This document shows positions 43,725 through 52,899 of a stretch of DNA of 64,000 nucleotides, piece after piece (position 1 is the first letter of the stretch; each line of letters starts with the position of its first letter). The notes beneath the pieces are model-generated. The model did no database searches. It was not told the DNA's origin and saw only the letters and a program-made list of their open reading frames with translations. Location of the stretch: contig JADKKJ010000011.1 of the NCBI GenBank assembly GCA_016720565.1, forward strand, positions 496,001 to 560,000. Direction: 5' to 3'. A program made the translations under genes and the position numbers. This stretch comes from Chitinophagaceae bacterium (GTDB taxonomy: Bacteria > Bacteroidota > Bacteroidia > Chitinophagales > Chitinophagaceae).

Positions 43725-44835
43725 TAACTCTTCTGCCTTTCCATTCATACTCCCCCGCCTGTCCTAAAAATCCGGAGATCAATGTATACATAATATGCAA
43801 TGGCTGAAAGAAAAAAAACAAGGGCACCAGGCTTCTTCGCTGAAAGAATTTTGCGGCACCTAAAAATAAGGGCCATTCTACCAGGGTCTTTGCCAGCCAG
43901 AGTCCGAATAAATATTTCCAATAGTAACTATTCATAAAAGAAGCGGCCAGTAATACCGGGAAGCAAAGGTTGAATGTATACACCAATAATAAAACCGGCA
44001 AGATCCGCTTGTCCTGGTAATGGCCTGCCTTGCTTGCCCAGCGAATACGTTGCCGGAAAAACGCTTTCCAGTTTTCCGGTGCCTTCGTTTTTACGATCGC
44101 TGCCTCTTGTTTAAGATAAGACACCGCGCCCGGATATTTTTTCCAGATCTTAAACATAAGCAGCATATCATCCCCAGATGCCAGGTGATCTATGCCATCA
44201 AATCCTCCCACTTCAAAAAAAATTTGTTTTTTATAGGCGATGTTAGCGCCGTTGCACATGGACATTTGTTCCTTAGTTACTACTACAGCAGTAATGGATT
44301 GCAGGATCATAAAATCCATTTCCTGGAAAATGCCCAGTACAGTAGTATTGCTGTTGAACTGCACAGGCGCCGCAATAAATACCGGTTTTTTTTCCTGGAT
44401 CAATATGGCAAAACTTCTCAACCATTGTGACCCAGGTACACAATCTGCATCTGTACCAATGATCCAATCGAAGTTTGAAGCGCGCACTCCATCTTCAATA
44501 GCCTGCTTTTTATAGGCATTCCCTTTTGCTTCTCCTGCCTGAAGGCAACGGACTCGAGGAAACCGGGCAGCAACAGCCATGGTCTCATCAGAGGAATGAT
44601 CGTCCACCACAATGATCTCATACTGATCCCCTGGATAATCCTGGCCCTCCAGCGCCTGCAATAAGGAAGATAGATTGGCTGCTTCATTCCTTGCTGGAAT
44701 AACGATAGAGAATTTCTCTGAAGAGGCAACTGTTTTATTCTCCCTTGCAGGCAATTGCTGAAACTGCCAGCCATAATATAAAACCAGTATGGCATAGATG
44801 AAAAAGAGGATGGCAATAAAGATCAGCAACAGCAT
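43720..44835 (-). CDS. Membrane-bound family 2 glycosyltransferase
   Basis: A 371-residue processive-type GT2. An N-terminal helix (about 1-22) precedes the GT-A domain with FSIVIPARNEA, VVDDHSSDE, the DxD-like GTDADC, SGDDMLL and the QRIRW motif. C-terminal membrane helices follow (about 285-355). The QxxRW motif and helices resemble hyaluronan/cellulose synthase-like enzymes or hydroxylipid glycosyltransferases. The product is unknown. It sits upstream, in transcript order, of the permease and downstream of the hydrolase gene. Confidence 0.88.
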   Translation of the reverse strand: MLLLIFIAILFFIYAILVLYYGWQFQQLPARENKTVASSEKFSIVIPARNEAANLSSLLQALEGQDYPGDQYEIIVVDDHSSDETMAVAARFPRVRCLQAGEAKGNAYKKQAIEDGVRASNFDWIIGTDADCVPGSQWLRSFAILIQEKKPVFIAAPVQFNSNTTVLGIFQEMDFMILQSITAVVVTKEQMSMCNGANIAYKKQIFFEVGGFDGIDHLASGDDMLLMFKIWKKYPGAVSYLKQEAAIVKTKAPENWKAFFRQRIRWASKAGHYQDKRILPVLLLVYTFNLCFPVLLAASFMNSYYWKYLFGLWLAKTLVEWPLFLGAAKFFQRRSLVPLFFFFQPLHIMYTLISGFLGQAGEYEWKGRRVS

Positions 44836-44857
44836 GCGACAAAGCTAAATGAATAGG

Positions 44858-45676
44858 TCAAGACTGCAGGACCTTCACCAATTCCGCGGCATGTTTTTCA
44901 TGCAATACCTGGTGACCTGCATGGATAAGGGTGATCTTCGCGTGCGTCTCAATATTTTTCCTGAATTTCTCTCCCACTGAGGAAAGAATGATCCGGTCAT
45001 ATTTTCCATAGACCAATTCCACCGGGGTAGCATGCTGGTTGATCTTTTCTTTAATGGAACTGAGGTCCGGTCGAATATGCCTTAATCCCGTCCAGCGTTT
45101 ATAAAGAAGTTCTCTTACTTCTGCATCGCCTATATAATAATGAACGAATTTATAGATGCTGGCATTCACCAACTTCACCCGGTTCATTAATTTGACAAAT
45201 CCCAGGAACCATTGCGGCTTCTTCATTGTAAAGGCAAAAAACCGGTTCCCCAGCCAGGTTTGAGTAGCTATCCAATACCAGAAGTTCAGCTTTAGTCCAT
45301 CCGGCGCCAGCAATACCAGTTTATCGATCTGCCCTGGCATGGCCTGGTAAAGAGAAAGGGCAATGCGGCCGCCCAGACTGAAACCAAGCAGGGTAAGAGA
45401 TGGTTGAGGGGATGAGGGGTTGAGGGGTTGAGATAGCAGGTTTATAAGTTCTTTCAGGTCATTGGTTGTAAGCGCACTGTCCCGCCAATCGGTTTGGCCA
45501 TGATAAGGCAGGTCAATGGCATAAAATGTATACAGGTGACCTGCCCATTTCTCGAGGAAGGCAAAAGAATGGGCCGTTTCCCCGTATCCATGGAAGCAAA
45601 CTGCCATGGCTGGCCCCCCTCCAAAACGAAGGCAATGGACACGGGAATTCCGGTATGACAGGTAAAAAGATTCCAT
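44858..45676 (-). CDS. Alpha/beta hydrolase with a repeat-encoded insertion
   Basis: A 272-residue cytoplasmic hydrolase. The oxyanion region CFHGYGETAHSF is near residue 28, nucleophile elbow LGFSLGGR near 100, acid in YGKYDRI and His in HAGHQVLHE. The family includes esterases, C-C hydrolases and haloperoxidase-like enzymes. A proline-rich stretch QPLNPSSPQPS just before the nucleophile strand is encoded by an octamer array (45402-45433), so it is probably a tolerated insertion in a loop. It is divergent from the MarR gene. Confidence 0.87.
   Translation of the reverse strand: MESFYLSYRNSRVHCLRFGGGPAMAVCFHGYGETAHSFAFLEKWAGHLYTFYAIDLPYHGQTDWRDSALTTNDLKELINLLSQPLNPSSPQPSLTLLGFSLGGRIALSLYQAMPGQIDKLVLLAPDGLKLNFWYWIATQTWLGNRFFAFTMKKPQWFLGFVKLMNRVKLVNASIYKFVHYYIGDAEVRELLYKRWTGLRHIRPDLSSIKEKINQHATPVELVYGKYDRIILSSVGEKFRKNIETHAKITLIHAGHQVLHEKHAAELVKVLQS
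45402..45433. repeat. Octamer array inside the hydrolase gene, unit GGTTGAGG
   Basis: Four 8-bp units: GGTTGAGG, GGATGAGG, GGTTGAGG, GGTTGAGA. It lies within the coding sequence at 44858-45676 and encodes a proline-rich 11-residue loop. Confidence 0.85.
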
Positions 45677-45693
45677 GGAACTGAAAATTTAAC

Positions 45694-45724
45694 TTGAATT
45701 CTTTCAAAAATAAAGCTATTTTTG
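45694..45724 (+). promoter_or_regulatory. Promoter of the MarR/acyl-CoA dehydrogenase unit
   Basis: TTG (45694-45696), 20 bp, then TATTTTTG (45717-45724), matching the Bacteroidota -33/-7 consensus. The start point near 45731 falls inside the palindrome at 45728-45743. Confidence 0.75.
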
Positions 45725-45727
45725 ATT

Positions 45728-45743
45728 AGTTGTATAAACAACT
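45728..45743. promoter_or_regulatory. MarR operator over the transcription start
   Basis: Perfect inverted repeat AGTTGT-ATAA-ACAACT between the -7 box and the ATG at 45746. Location and symmetry fit autorepression by the MarR protein. Confidence 0.75.
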
Positions 45744-45745
45744 AT

Positions 45746-46186
45746 ATGCCAAACAACCAATTTAAGAAAGGAGAACTCTACAGCTTTATTACCGGTAAGG
45801 CTTCTACCGCCATTGCCCGTCGGCTGCAGAAAAAATTCAATACCGCCAGTCTCAATCTCACCATTGAACAATGGAGCGTACTCTATCATCTCTGGAAACA
45901 GGAAGGCATCAGCCAGCAGGAACTTTGCAATGCTACATTTCGCGATAAGCCCAGCATTACCCGACTGGTAGATAACCTGGAAAAACTTCATCTCGTTAAA
46001 AGGGTCCCTTCAGAACACGATCGCCGTATCAACCTTATTTTTCTGACCAAACAGGCGCAGAAGCTTCAGGAAGAATCGATGATACTGGCAGAAGAAACCC
46101 TGAACGAAGCATTAGAGACCGTGCCTCCTGAAAAAATAGAAGTATGTAAAGAGGTATTGCAACTGGTCTACGATAATCTTAAATAA
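45746..46186 (+). CDS. MarR family transcriptional regulator
   Basis: A 146-residue winged-helix regulator: N-terminal dimer helix, then LTIEQWSVLYHLWKQEGISQQELCNATFRDKPSITRLVDNLE region (HTH, about residues 40-80) and the wing with SEHDRRINLIFLT, which carries the conserved DxR. The ATG at 45746 lies 2 bp after the palindrome. The acyl-CoA dehydrogenase follows after 22 bp, so this regulator probably controls fatty acid oxidation in response to an acyl-CoA or aromatic ligand. Confidence 0.92.
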   Translation: MPNNQFKKGELYSFITGKASTAIARRLQKKFNTASLNLTIEQWSVLYHLWKQEGISQQELCNATFRDKPSITRLVDNLEKLHLVKRVPSEHDRRINLIFLTKQAQKLQEESMILAEETLNEALETVPPEKIEVCKEVLQLVYDNLK

Positions 46187-46208
46187 CCTTCATTCAAAAT
46201 TTCGAATT

Positions 46209-48002
46209 ATGTCAACAACAACTGAATCCAAAAATGTATTGAAAGGTGGTGAATGGCTTGTAAAAGAAAGCACAGCCGCTGACATATTCACAATGGAAGA
46301 CCTGAGCGAAGAACAGAAAATGGTCTGGGACATGTGTAACCAGTTCCTTCAGGCCGAGATCTATCCAAACCTTGACAGGATCGATAACCTTGAACCGGGA
46401 TTAATGAAAAGCCTGTTGACCAAAGCAGGTGAGCAGGGATTACTGGCCACTTCTTTCCCTGAGGAATACGGTGGGTTAGGAAAAGATTTTGTCACCTCCA
46501 CTATCGTTAACGAAGCATTGGGTGCTGGTCACTCTTTTTCAGTGGCAGTAGCCGCGCATACCGGAATTGGCACCCTGCCGATTTTATATTTCGGCACTCC
46601 GGAACAAAAACAGAAATATATTCCTAAACTGATCAGCGGAGAATGGGCAGGCGCTTATGGCCTCACCGAACCAAACAGCGGATCAGATGCATTGAGTGCT
46701 AAGACCACCGCAACTTTAAGTGCGGATGGAAAATATTATTTACTGAACGGTCAGAAATGCTGGATCACCAATGGTGGTTTTGCAGATGTATATACCGTAT
46801 TCGCTAAGATCGATGGTGATAAGTTCACCGGTTTTATTGTAGAAAGGGGAACAGAAGGTTTTACCCAGGGACCAGAAGAGCATAAAATGGGCATCAAAGG
46901 ATCCTCTACCGTACAGCTTTATTTCCAGGATTGCAAAGTGCCAGTAGAGAACCTGCTTGGAGAGATCGGCAAAGGACACCGGATCGCCTTTAATATCCTG
47001 AATATAGGTCGGCTTAAACTGGCTGCCGCTGCGGTAGGTGGTTCACGCTATGCTTTGACCAGCTCTATCGTTTACGCAAAGACCCGTGAGCAATTCAAAC
47101 AACCTATTGCCAATTTCGGGGCCATCAAACACAAACTGGCAGAAATGGCCATTCGCATTTTTGTTTGCGAAAGCGCATTATACCGTACCGCTAAATGGAT
47201 AGGCGACAAAGAGCATGAATTACTGGAAGAGGGAAAGCATTTCAATGAAGCGCTTTTGGGTGCGGCAGAAGAATATGCCATTGAATGCGCCATGCTGAAG
47301 GTGAATGGTTCTGAAGTATTGGATTATGTAGTAGACGAAGGTGTACAGATACATGGAGGAAATGGTTTCAGTGCTGAATATGATATTTCAAGAGCGTACC
47401 GCGATTCAAGGATCAACCGGATCTATGAAGGAACCAACGAGATCAACCGTTTACTTACACTGGATATGACCCTGAAGCGCGCCATGCAGGGAAGATTGGA
47501 CCTCATGGGTCCGGCCATGGCAGTTTCTAAAGAACTGATGAGCATCCCTGATTTTGGAGCTGAAGAGGAAGGCACTTTTACAAAAGAATTGAAACTGATT
47601 CGCAATCTTAAAAAAGCCATTTTACTTGCCGCAGGTGCCGCGGTTCAGAAACTGATGATGAAGATCGACAATGAACAGGAAGTACTGATGAATATAGCCG
47701 ACATGGCCATTGTTACCTACAATGCTGAAAGCGTATTGCTTCGTGTAATGAAAATGGCAGAGCAGAAAGGCGAGGCTGCCGTTGCCGATTACCTGGATAT
47801 CATGCGCACTTACCTCTATGATGCAGCCGATATGGTGAATAAGTCTGGTAAGGATGCGATCAATGGTTTTTCTGAAGGCGATGAACAAAGAATGATCCTG
47901 ATGGGATTGAAACGGTTCACCAAAGCAGAGCCATTTAATTCAAAAGCCGCCAGGAGAAGGATAGCCGACAAAATGATCAGTGAAGGAAAATACAGTTTCT
48001 AA
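46209..48002 (+). CDS. Acyl-CoA dehydrogenase
   Basis: A 597-residue FAD enzyme of fatty acid beta-oxidation. The usual N, middle and C domains are present: YGLTEPNSGSDALS (FAD/substrate region), CWITNGGFAD, MGIKGSSTVQLYF, and the catalytic block RIYEGTNEINRLL. About 170 extra C-terminal residues make it a long, VLCAD-like member, common in Bacteroidota. It is co-transcribed with marR and ends at a strong terminator. Confidence 0.94.
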   Translation: MSTTTESKNVLKGGEWLVKESTAADIFTMEDLSEEQKMVWDMCNQFLQAEIYPNLDRIDNLEPGLMKSLLTKAGEQGLLATSFPEEYGGLGKDFVTSTIVNEALGAGHSFSVAVAAHTGIGTLPILYFGTPEQKQKYIPKLISGEWAGAYGLTEPNSGSDALSAKTTATLSADGKYYLLNGQKCWITNGGFADVYTVFAKIDGDKFTGFIVERGTEGFTQGPEEHKMGIKGSSTVQLYFQDCKVPVENLLGEIGKGHRIAFNILNIGRLKLAAAAVGGSRYALTSSIVYAKTREQFKQPIANFGAIKHKLAEMAIRIFVCESALYRTAKWIGDKEHELLEEGKHFNEALLGAAEEYAIECAMLKVNGSEVLDYVVDEGVQIHGGNGFSAEYDISRAYRDSRINRIYEGTNEINRLLTLDMTLKRAMQGRLDLMGPAMAVSKELMSIPDFGAEEEGTFTKELKLIRNLKKAILLAAGAAVQKLMMKIDNEQEVLMNIADMAIVTYNAESVLLRVMKMAEQKGEAAVADYLDIMRTYLYDAADMVNKSGKDAINGFSEGDEQRMILMGLKRFTKAEPFNSKAARRRIADKMISEGKYSF

Positions 48003-48036
48003 ATAAGGGTTCTTACCCCATAAAGCATTTTAATTT

Positions 48037-48070
48037 AAAAGCCGGTTCATTGCTGAACCGGCTTTTTTTT
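48037..48070 (+). terminator. Intrinsic terminator after acyl-CoA dehydrogenase
   Basis: Stem AAAGCCGGTTCA / TGAACCGGCTTT with a short TTGC loop, followed by a T8 run. Confidence 0.92.
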
Positions 48071-48079
48071 ACCATCAAA

Positions 48080-48823
48080 TTATTCAACTTCGAAATCCAA
48101 TTTCACTTTTTTGACAACTCTCGGGCTCTTATCATCCATATAAAGACTGGATAATTCCCTTCGGGTATTTTTCAGCTCATGCAGCTTGACTATCCTTTTA
48201 TATTCTACTATCAATCCTGCGCTTAATACCGAAGCCGAGATCAGGCTGGCCCAGTAATAAACAAGGAAGGTATCTTCCACATTAGGAGAGTTGTTCAGAT
48301 AAAATAGTACATAGATCAGTCCGTAGCATCCATATCCAAAACAAAGCGCGGCTGAGATCATTGTGCGGCCAAGCGCCTTCAGGTTAATGATAGCGATCTT
48401 GGTCTGGCGAATAAATACCAGTACACATAAAATGGTAGTAAGTACCAATCCGGGACCAAGAATGATGGTAATTGCCCCCACATTTAATCCGAAAACAGTA
48501 AGGATGATAGCTTCAAATACTACAAAGACGATGATCAGGAATTTCAGTCGGCGGGAAAACATTGTAGAAGGACTAAAATAAAGCAGGAAGGTCATCATCA
48601 GCGGGGCATCCAGCAGGTTATTAACAAGTCCCATGTAATAAACCACCCGGTCGTCAATATGAATATAATTTTCAGTAAAAATGTTATAAGAGAAGATGAT
48701 AATGTAATAGATCAGTAGCGCAGGGAAAGTTTTATAGGCAGTCAGCCGGAGCCAGACTATTACAGCGATTGGGGCGAACAGGGCTATGGATGATAATAGC
48801 CCCATAATGGAGTTCCAGGTCAT
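48080..48823 (-). CDS. Seven-helix membrane protein of unknown function
   Basis: A 247-residue protein with about seven hydrophobic helices (from residue 6 to 205), then a charged cytoplasmic tail with KSPRVVKKVKLDFEVE. The topology resembles 7TM intracellular sensor-type proteins, but no effector domain is attached. I recognise no family. It stands alone between two plus-strand genes. Confidence 0.7.
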   Translation of the reverse strand: MTWNSIMGLLSSIALFAPIAVIVWLRLTAYKTFPALLIYYIIIFSYNIFTENYIHIDDRVVYYMGLVNNLLDAPLMMTFLLYFSPSTMFSRRLKFLIIVFVVFEAIILTVFGLNVGAITIILGPGLVLTTILCVLVFIRQTKIAIINLKALGRTMISAALCFGYGCYGLIYVLFYLNNSPNVEDTFLVYYWASLISASVLSAGLIVEYKRIVKLHELKNTRRELSSLYMDDKSPRVVKKVKLDFEVE

Positions 48824-49002
48824 AACAAGGTTTTTCTAGGATGAGGAAACCAAATCTGCGTTTCCGTTACAATATTAACGCTGTTTGAATACGGCTGGTG
48901 TTTTTTTGACAGGTAGAATATTAAAATTCAGTAAAACCATGCGAAGGCTGATAGTAAGTTTACGGGAAACAGGGCAGGTAATATTTGTAGTATATTGCTG
49001 GA

Positions 49003-50175
49003 ATGATACGTTTTAGCTTTATAATCTGTATTATTTTTTCTCCCTTACTGGTACTGTCTCAAACGGGAAATAAATACCTGGTGGGACGTACCACCGGTGA
49101 ACTACCCTTCCTGGAGTATGGCCTGGGCGCTGATCGGCTGGGTGGAGCAAAAATGGGTTTACTGGATACCAGCATTGTTCTGAAAATTGTAGATAGCACG
49201 GTAATTAATTATAAAGTGCAGCTTTCCACTGCCCATTATGCCTGGATCAATAAGGCCAATGTCAGGATCGATACCCTTACCCGTATACCTTCCTATTATC
49301 TTACCAATAGCTGGCTGGTAAAAGGAGATAGCTTGTATGATTATGTTTCTATAGGGCTGGATGAACGTTTACCTTACCGGGTTACGCAACTGCTTGAACC
49401 ATCCCGACTGCAAATAGATATTCTTGGCGCAACCAGTAATACCAACTGGATCACACAACGAAGCAGTGCGAAAGAAGTAAAAAAAGCCTGGTATGAACAG
49501 TCGGAAGATGATGTATTCCGTGTGATCATCGAACTGAACCATGATCAGCATTGGGGCTACAGCCTTTATTACGAAGGAAAAAAATTAATGGTCAGGATAA
49601 AAAGGCAGCCGGATACCCTGGACCTTTCCCATTTACGCATTGCTATTGACGCCGGGCATGGAGGCGATAATAGTGGTGCCGCAGGAACTAAAACTAAGAT
49701 CCTTGAAAAAAATTACACACTGAAGATCGCAAAGGAGCTGGAAAAAGAATTATTGCTGGAAGGCGCTGATGTATTCATGACCAGGAAAAAAGATACTACG
49801 CTTAGCATGCCGGAGCGAATTGATATGCTTAAGGCCTTTGCTCCCGATCTGCTGATCAGTATTCATTTGAATTCATCGGCAAAAGACAGTGTAAGCGGTG
49901 TAAGCACTTACTACCGGTATATTGGTTTTAAGCCACTGACCGCTTCCATACTGGAAAGTATGGTGGCGTTAGGACTAAATGAATTTGGAAATGTAGGGGC
50001 TTTTAATTTTTCACTAAGCGGCCCAACTGAATATCCCAACTGCCTGGTAGAGGTAGCATTCCTTAGCAATAAAGACGATGAACAATTGATCCTGGATCCT
50101 GAATTTCACAAGGCGGTAGCCTGCCAGATCACTGAAGGGATCAAAAAATGGTTACTTGCCACCAAAAGGAAATAA
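49003..50175 (+). CDS. N-acetylmuramoyl-L-alanine amidase (Amidase_3)
   Basis: An exported 390-residue cell-wall amidase. The signal peptide spans about 1-20. Residues 25-200 form a beta-rich N-terminal region that could place the enzyme, as AMIN domains do. The catalytic domain from 210 has all zinc ligands and the catalytic Glu: His219 in DAGHGG, Glu235, His288 in SIHLNSS and Glu350 in VEVAFLSN. It splits peptidoglycan at the septum during division. It overlaps the convergent cytochrome gene by 24 bp. Confidence 0.93.
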   Translation: MIRFSFIICIIFSPLLVLSQTGNKYLVGRTTGELPFLEYGLGADRLGGAKMGLLDTSIVLKIVDSTVINYKVQLSTAHYAWINKANVRIDTLTRIPSYYLTNSWLVKGDSLYDYVSIGLDERLPYRVTQLLEPSRLQIDILGATSNTNWITQRSSAKEVKKAWYEQSEDDVFRVIIELNHDQHWGYSLYYEGKKLMVRIKRQPDTLDLSHLRIAIDAGHGGDNSGAAGTKTKILEKNYTLKIAKELEKELLLEGADVFMTRKKDTTLSMPERIDMLKAFAPDLLISIHLNSSAKDSVSGVSTYYRYIGFKPLTASILESMVALGLNEFGNVGAFNFSLSGPTEYPNCLVEVAFLSNKDDEQLILDPEFHKAVACQITEGIKKWLLATKRK

Positions 50176-50595
50176 AGGTTTCTTTTCCGTTTTTTCTTCC
50201 AGCTTTAATTTTTTTATATCCGGCGGCATCTCATCTCCGCGGTGACAGGTATAGCAGGCCACAGTATTCAGGTACACAGGATTTACAGTAGTATCATACC
50301 GAAAATACTGCCGGTTGATATCGATAGTAAGCCTCATCATGCTTCTGGCATTATCCTTCATTTTATTATCATCGGAATCGAAATCCAGGCTATACCCTTT
50401 TTTGGCATGGCAGAATTCGCAATTCACTCCTAATGCCTGGCTATAACTATGCATAATGCTGTCAAGCTTTCCTTCACTGATATCCTGGGGAAGCACTTTA
50501 AGATTCCTGTATTTGGGGCGAATGGCCGCCACACTGATAAATACCATCAGCGCCAAAGAAAAAATGGTCAGTAATTGTTTCTGTAGGTTGATCAT
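50152..50595 (-). CDS. Diheme c-type cytochrome (reaction-centre cytochrome-like)
   Basis: A 147-residue exported protein with a signal anchor (about 8-24) and two heme c motifs, CEFCH (residues 59-63) and CYTCH (114-118). Spacing and the surrounding Met/His pattern resemble the photosynthetic reaction-centre cytochrome subunit family (CytoC_RC), which in non-phototrophic Bacteroidota occurs as short periplasmic proteins of unknown partner. Its ATG directly follows the S9 peptidase region in transcript order: the next gene's stop lies 1 bp away (50596), so it is the downstream gene of that pair. Confidence 0.85.
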   Translation of the reverse strand: MINLQKQLLTIFSLALMVFISVAAIRPKYRNLKVLPQDISEGKLDSIMHSYSQALGVNCEFCHAKKGYSLDFDSDDNKMKDNARSMMRLTIDINRQYFRYDTTVNPVYLNTVACYTCHRGDEMPPDIKKLKLEEKTEKKPLFPFGGK

Positions 50596-52758
50596 TTATT
50601 TGTTTTTGATCCAGCGTTCAAAAAATTCAAACGTTCTAAGCATCTGGTCAATCCGCTGCCGGTTATTTCCACTTCTGGTCAGTTCATGCGTTCCGCCCGG
50701 GTGCCTTACATATTCTACGGGCCGGCCTAAGACCTTTAAACTTCGGTACATCATTTCACTCTGGACGAAACCGGTACGGCGGTCGTTGTCTCCATGAAAT
50801 ATTATATAGGGCGTTGTGATGTCCTGCACATAATTTATCGGAGATTCTCTTTCAAGTGTTGCCTTCACTGCAGGTTCCCAGGGGTATCCGCCAAAATAAG
50901 CAGGCACCAGCCTCCAGGCATTACCCTCGCCAAAAAAAGTGGCCAGGTCATAAACCCCTCTTTGGGAGCAGGCAGCTTTAAACCGGTGATCGTGTGCAAT
51001 GATCCAGGCTACCAGGTAACCAGCATAGGATCCGCCGGTTATCAATAATCGGGAAGTATCAGCCCATGGCTCAGCGGAAACGGTCTTTTCTAAAGCGGTA
51101 AGTACATCGGAAGAGGGTCCCTTTCCCCAATCATTGATATTAGCCCGAAGAAAATCCAGTCCATATCCGCCGCTGCCGCGTGGATTGGAATAAACAACTC
51201 CATAACCCCTGCTGCAGAAATACTGGTATTCATGCCACATGCTGGCTTCACCGGGACCCCACATGGAAGCAGGACCGCCATGTATCTCCAGCAGTAATGG
51301 ATATTTTTCTCCGGCCTTGTAATTTGTTGGCTTCATTACCCAATACTCTACAGTCATACCCTGTTCATTCACAAAACTTCTTTTCTCGGGCAAACTAAGT
51401 TGCCTGCTGGCTAACCATTCTGTATTCAATGAACTGATCTTTTTCTGGCCCCTTCCATTATTATCGGAAACATATAATTCAAATGGGTCGGCTACTTCTG
51501 TTTTGATATAGGCAAGTTTGTTTCCCTTCAGGTCGAAGGCAATGATACCACTGGATTCTTCTGTGATCCGTTCCACTGCCTTTGTTTTTATGTCGGCACG
51601 ATATACCGGTTGTCCTCCATTGCTTCCGGCGCTGAAATAAACATATCGTTCATCTTCGCTCCAGATCATATTTCCTTTGGTACGGTCAAAAGGCAGATCG
51701 ATCTGATCGGTGGCAGCCGCTTTTAAATTCATAATGGCCAGCACTGGAATATTCACTCCACTGCCTGCCTGGTTATATTGAAAAGCCAGCCAGTTTCCGG
51801 AAGGAGAAAGCCTGGGTGAATTATAATTATACCCTGCTTTTCCCGCCAGTAATTTTCTTCCGGTCCTATCCTTGTTGATCAGGTATATGGATGATTCCTG
51901 CGACCGGTCGGGGTGCTGGTTGCCATTCAGATCAGCCGTGAAGATCAATTTTCCATCGGGTGTAAAATCCATGAATGTATAGCGATAGAAACCTGAACTT
52001 ACAGGTTGCGGAACTGCATCCCGGGTAATGTCCACCAGGTAATAGTGGGTGAAATTGAGTTCACCATTCACATCCATTTCATCCTGGAAGTTGAGTTTAG
52101 TGATCAGCTTTGCTTTTTTATCTGTTGTATTATTCTCGAGGTAAGCGCGGATCTCATCCAGGTTACCATCGGGATCTGCTTTTGCATTGCCGGGCAATAG
52201 CTGTTCGTTCTTATCAAAACCGGGTTTTTCAAGTGACCAGGAAGGCAGGGTTTTACCGGGGTTCAGCAGTGAATCTTTCAATAAATCTTTCAGCGGCACC
52301 GAACAGGAGAAAAGCATCTGTTTCCCATCAGGGCTCCATTTAGGGGACCCTGCACCATATTTGAACTTTGTCAGCTGTACCGGCTCACCACCATCCAGGG
52401 AAAGTAAAAAGATCTGCCCTTTCCCATCTACCGTCCTTACAAAGGCTATTTGTTTGGCATCAGGACTAAAAACTCCCTGCGCCGAACCCTCTTTAGAGGT
52501 GGTGAGTTGTTTAGGACTAAAGCTACCATCTGTGGCGGCCAGCCAGAGCTGGTTCACATATTTATATTCCCATTTGGTATCTCCATCAGGTTCAATACTG
52601 GTAACAGTATATACAATTTTACTACCGGCCCGGCTAAGCCCAAGGTTGGAGGCCGACTTGATCTTCAGCATATCGGTGGCCTTTACCGGGGATCTTTCCT
52701 GGCTAAAACACAGGATATGGATACAAAGCAGAACGGGGAAGAAAATGAGTTTTCTCAT
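50596..52758 (-). CDS. S9 family prolyl oligopeptidase-type peptidase
   Basis: An exported 720-residue serine peptidase: signal peptide (1-18), a seven-bladed propeller with PD40/TolB-like repeats (SPDAKQIAF, SPDGKQMLF, SPSGNWLAF), and a C-terminal alpha/beta hydrolase with Ser577 in GGSYAGY, Asp in HGDNDRR and His691 in GTHEL. Such enzymes trim dipeptides or acyl-amino acids in the periplasm. The ATG at 52758 starts the signal peptide; the longer reading to 52857 does not. It lies upstream of the cytochrome gene on the same strand. Confidence 0.93.
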   Translation of the reverse strand: MRKLIFFPVLLCIHILCFSQERSPVKATDMLKIKSASNLGLSRAGSKIVYTVTSIEPDGDTKWEYKYVNQLWLAATDGSFSPKQLTTSKEGSAQGVFSPDAKQIAFVRTVDGKGQIFLLSLDGGEPVQLTKFKYGAGSPKWSPDGKQMLFSCSVPLKDLLKDSLLNPGKTLPSWSLEKPGFDKNEQLLPGNAKADPDGNLDEIRAYLENNTTDKKAKLITKLNFQDEMDVNGELNFTHYYLVDITRDAVPQPVSSGFYRYTFMDFTPDGKLIFTADLNGNQHPDRSQESSIYLINKDRTGRKLLAGKAGYNYNSPRLSPSGNWLAFQYNQAGSGVNIPVLAIMNLKAAATDQIDLPFDRTKGNMIWSEDERYVYFSAGSNGGQPVYRADIKTKAVERITEESSGIIAFDLKGNKLAYIKTEVADPFELYVSDNNGRGQKKISSLNTEWLASRQLSLPEKRSFVNEQGMTVEYWVMKPTNYKAGEKYPLLLEIHGGPASMWGPGEASMWHEYQYFCSRGYGVVYSNPRGSGGYGLDFLRANINDWGKGPSSDVLTALEKTVSAEPWADTSRLLITGGSYAGYLVAWIIAHDHRFKAACSQRGVYDLATFFGEGNAWRLVPAYFGGYPWEPAVKATLERESPINYVQDITTPYIIFHGDNDRRTGFVQSEMMYRSLKVLGRPVEYVRHPGGTHELTRSGNNRQRIDQMLRTFEFFERWIKNK

Positions 52759-52868
52759 ATCAAAAATTAAGTGGATGAATATACGACTTGTCCCGTTTTT
52801 GAGCTTTCCGCTAATATAAATCAGGTAAGATCCCTGATTTTTAACCATGTTTTTCAAGGTCTAATTCT

Positions 52869-52876
52869 TAAATTTG
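52869..52876 (+). promoter_or_regulatory. -7-like element TAAATTTG upstream of korB
   Basis: An exact TAnnTTTG match 23 bp before the korB ATG. A -33 TTTG is not clear at the expected distance. Confidence 0.45.
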
Positions 52877-52899
52877 TCTAATTCACAATTCACCCCACT

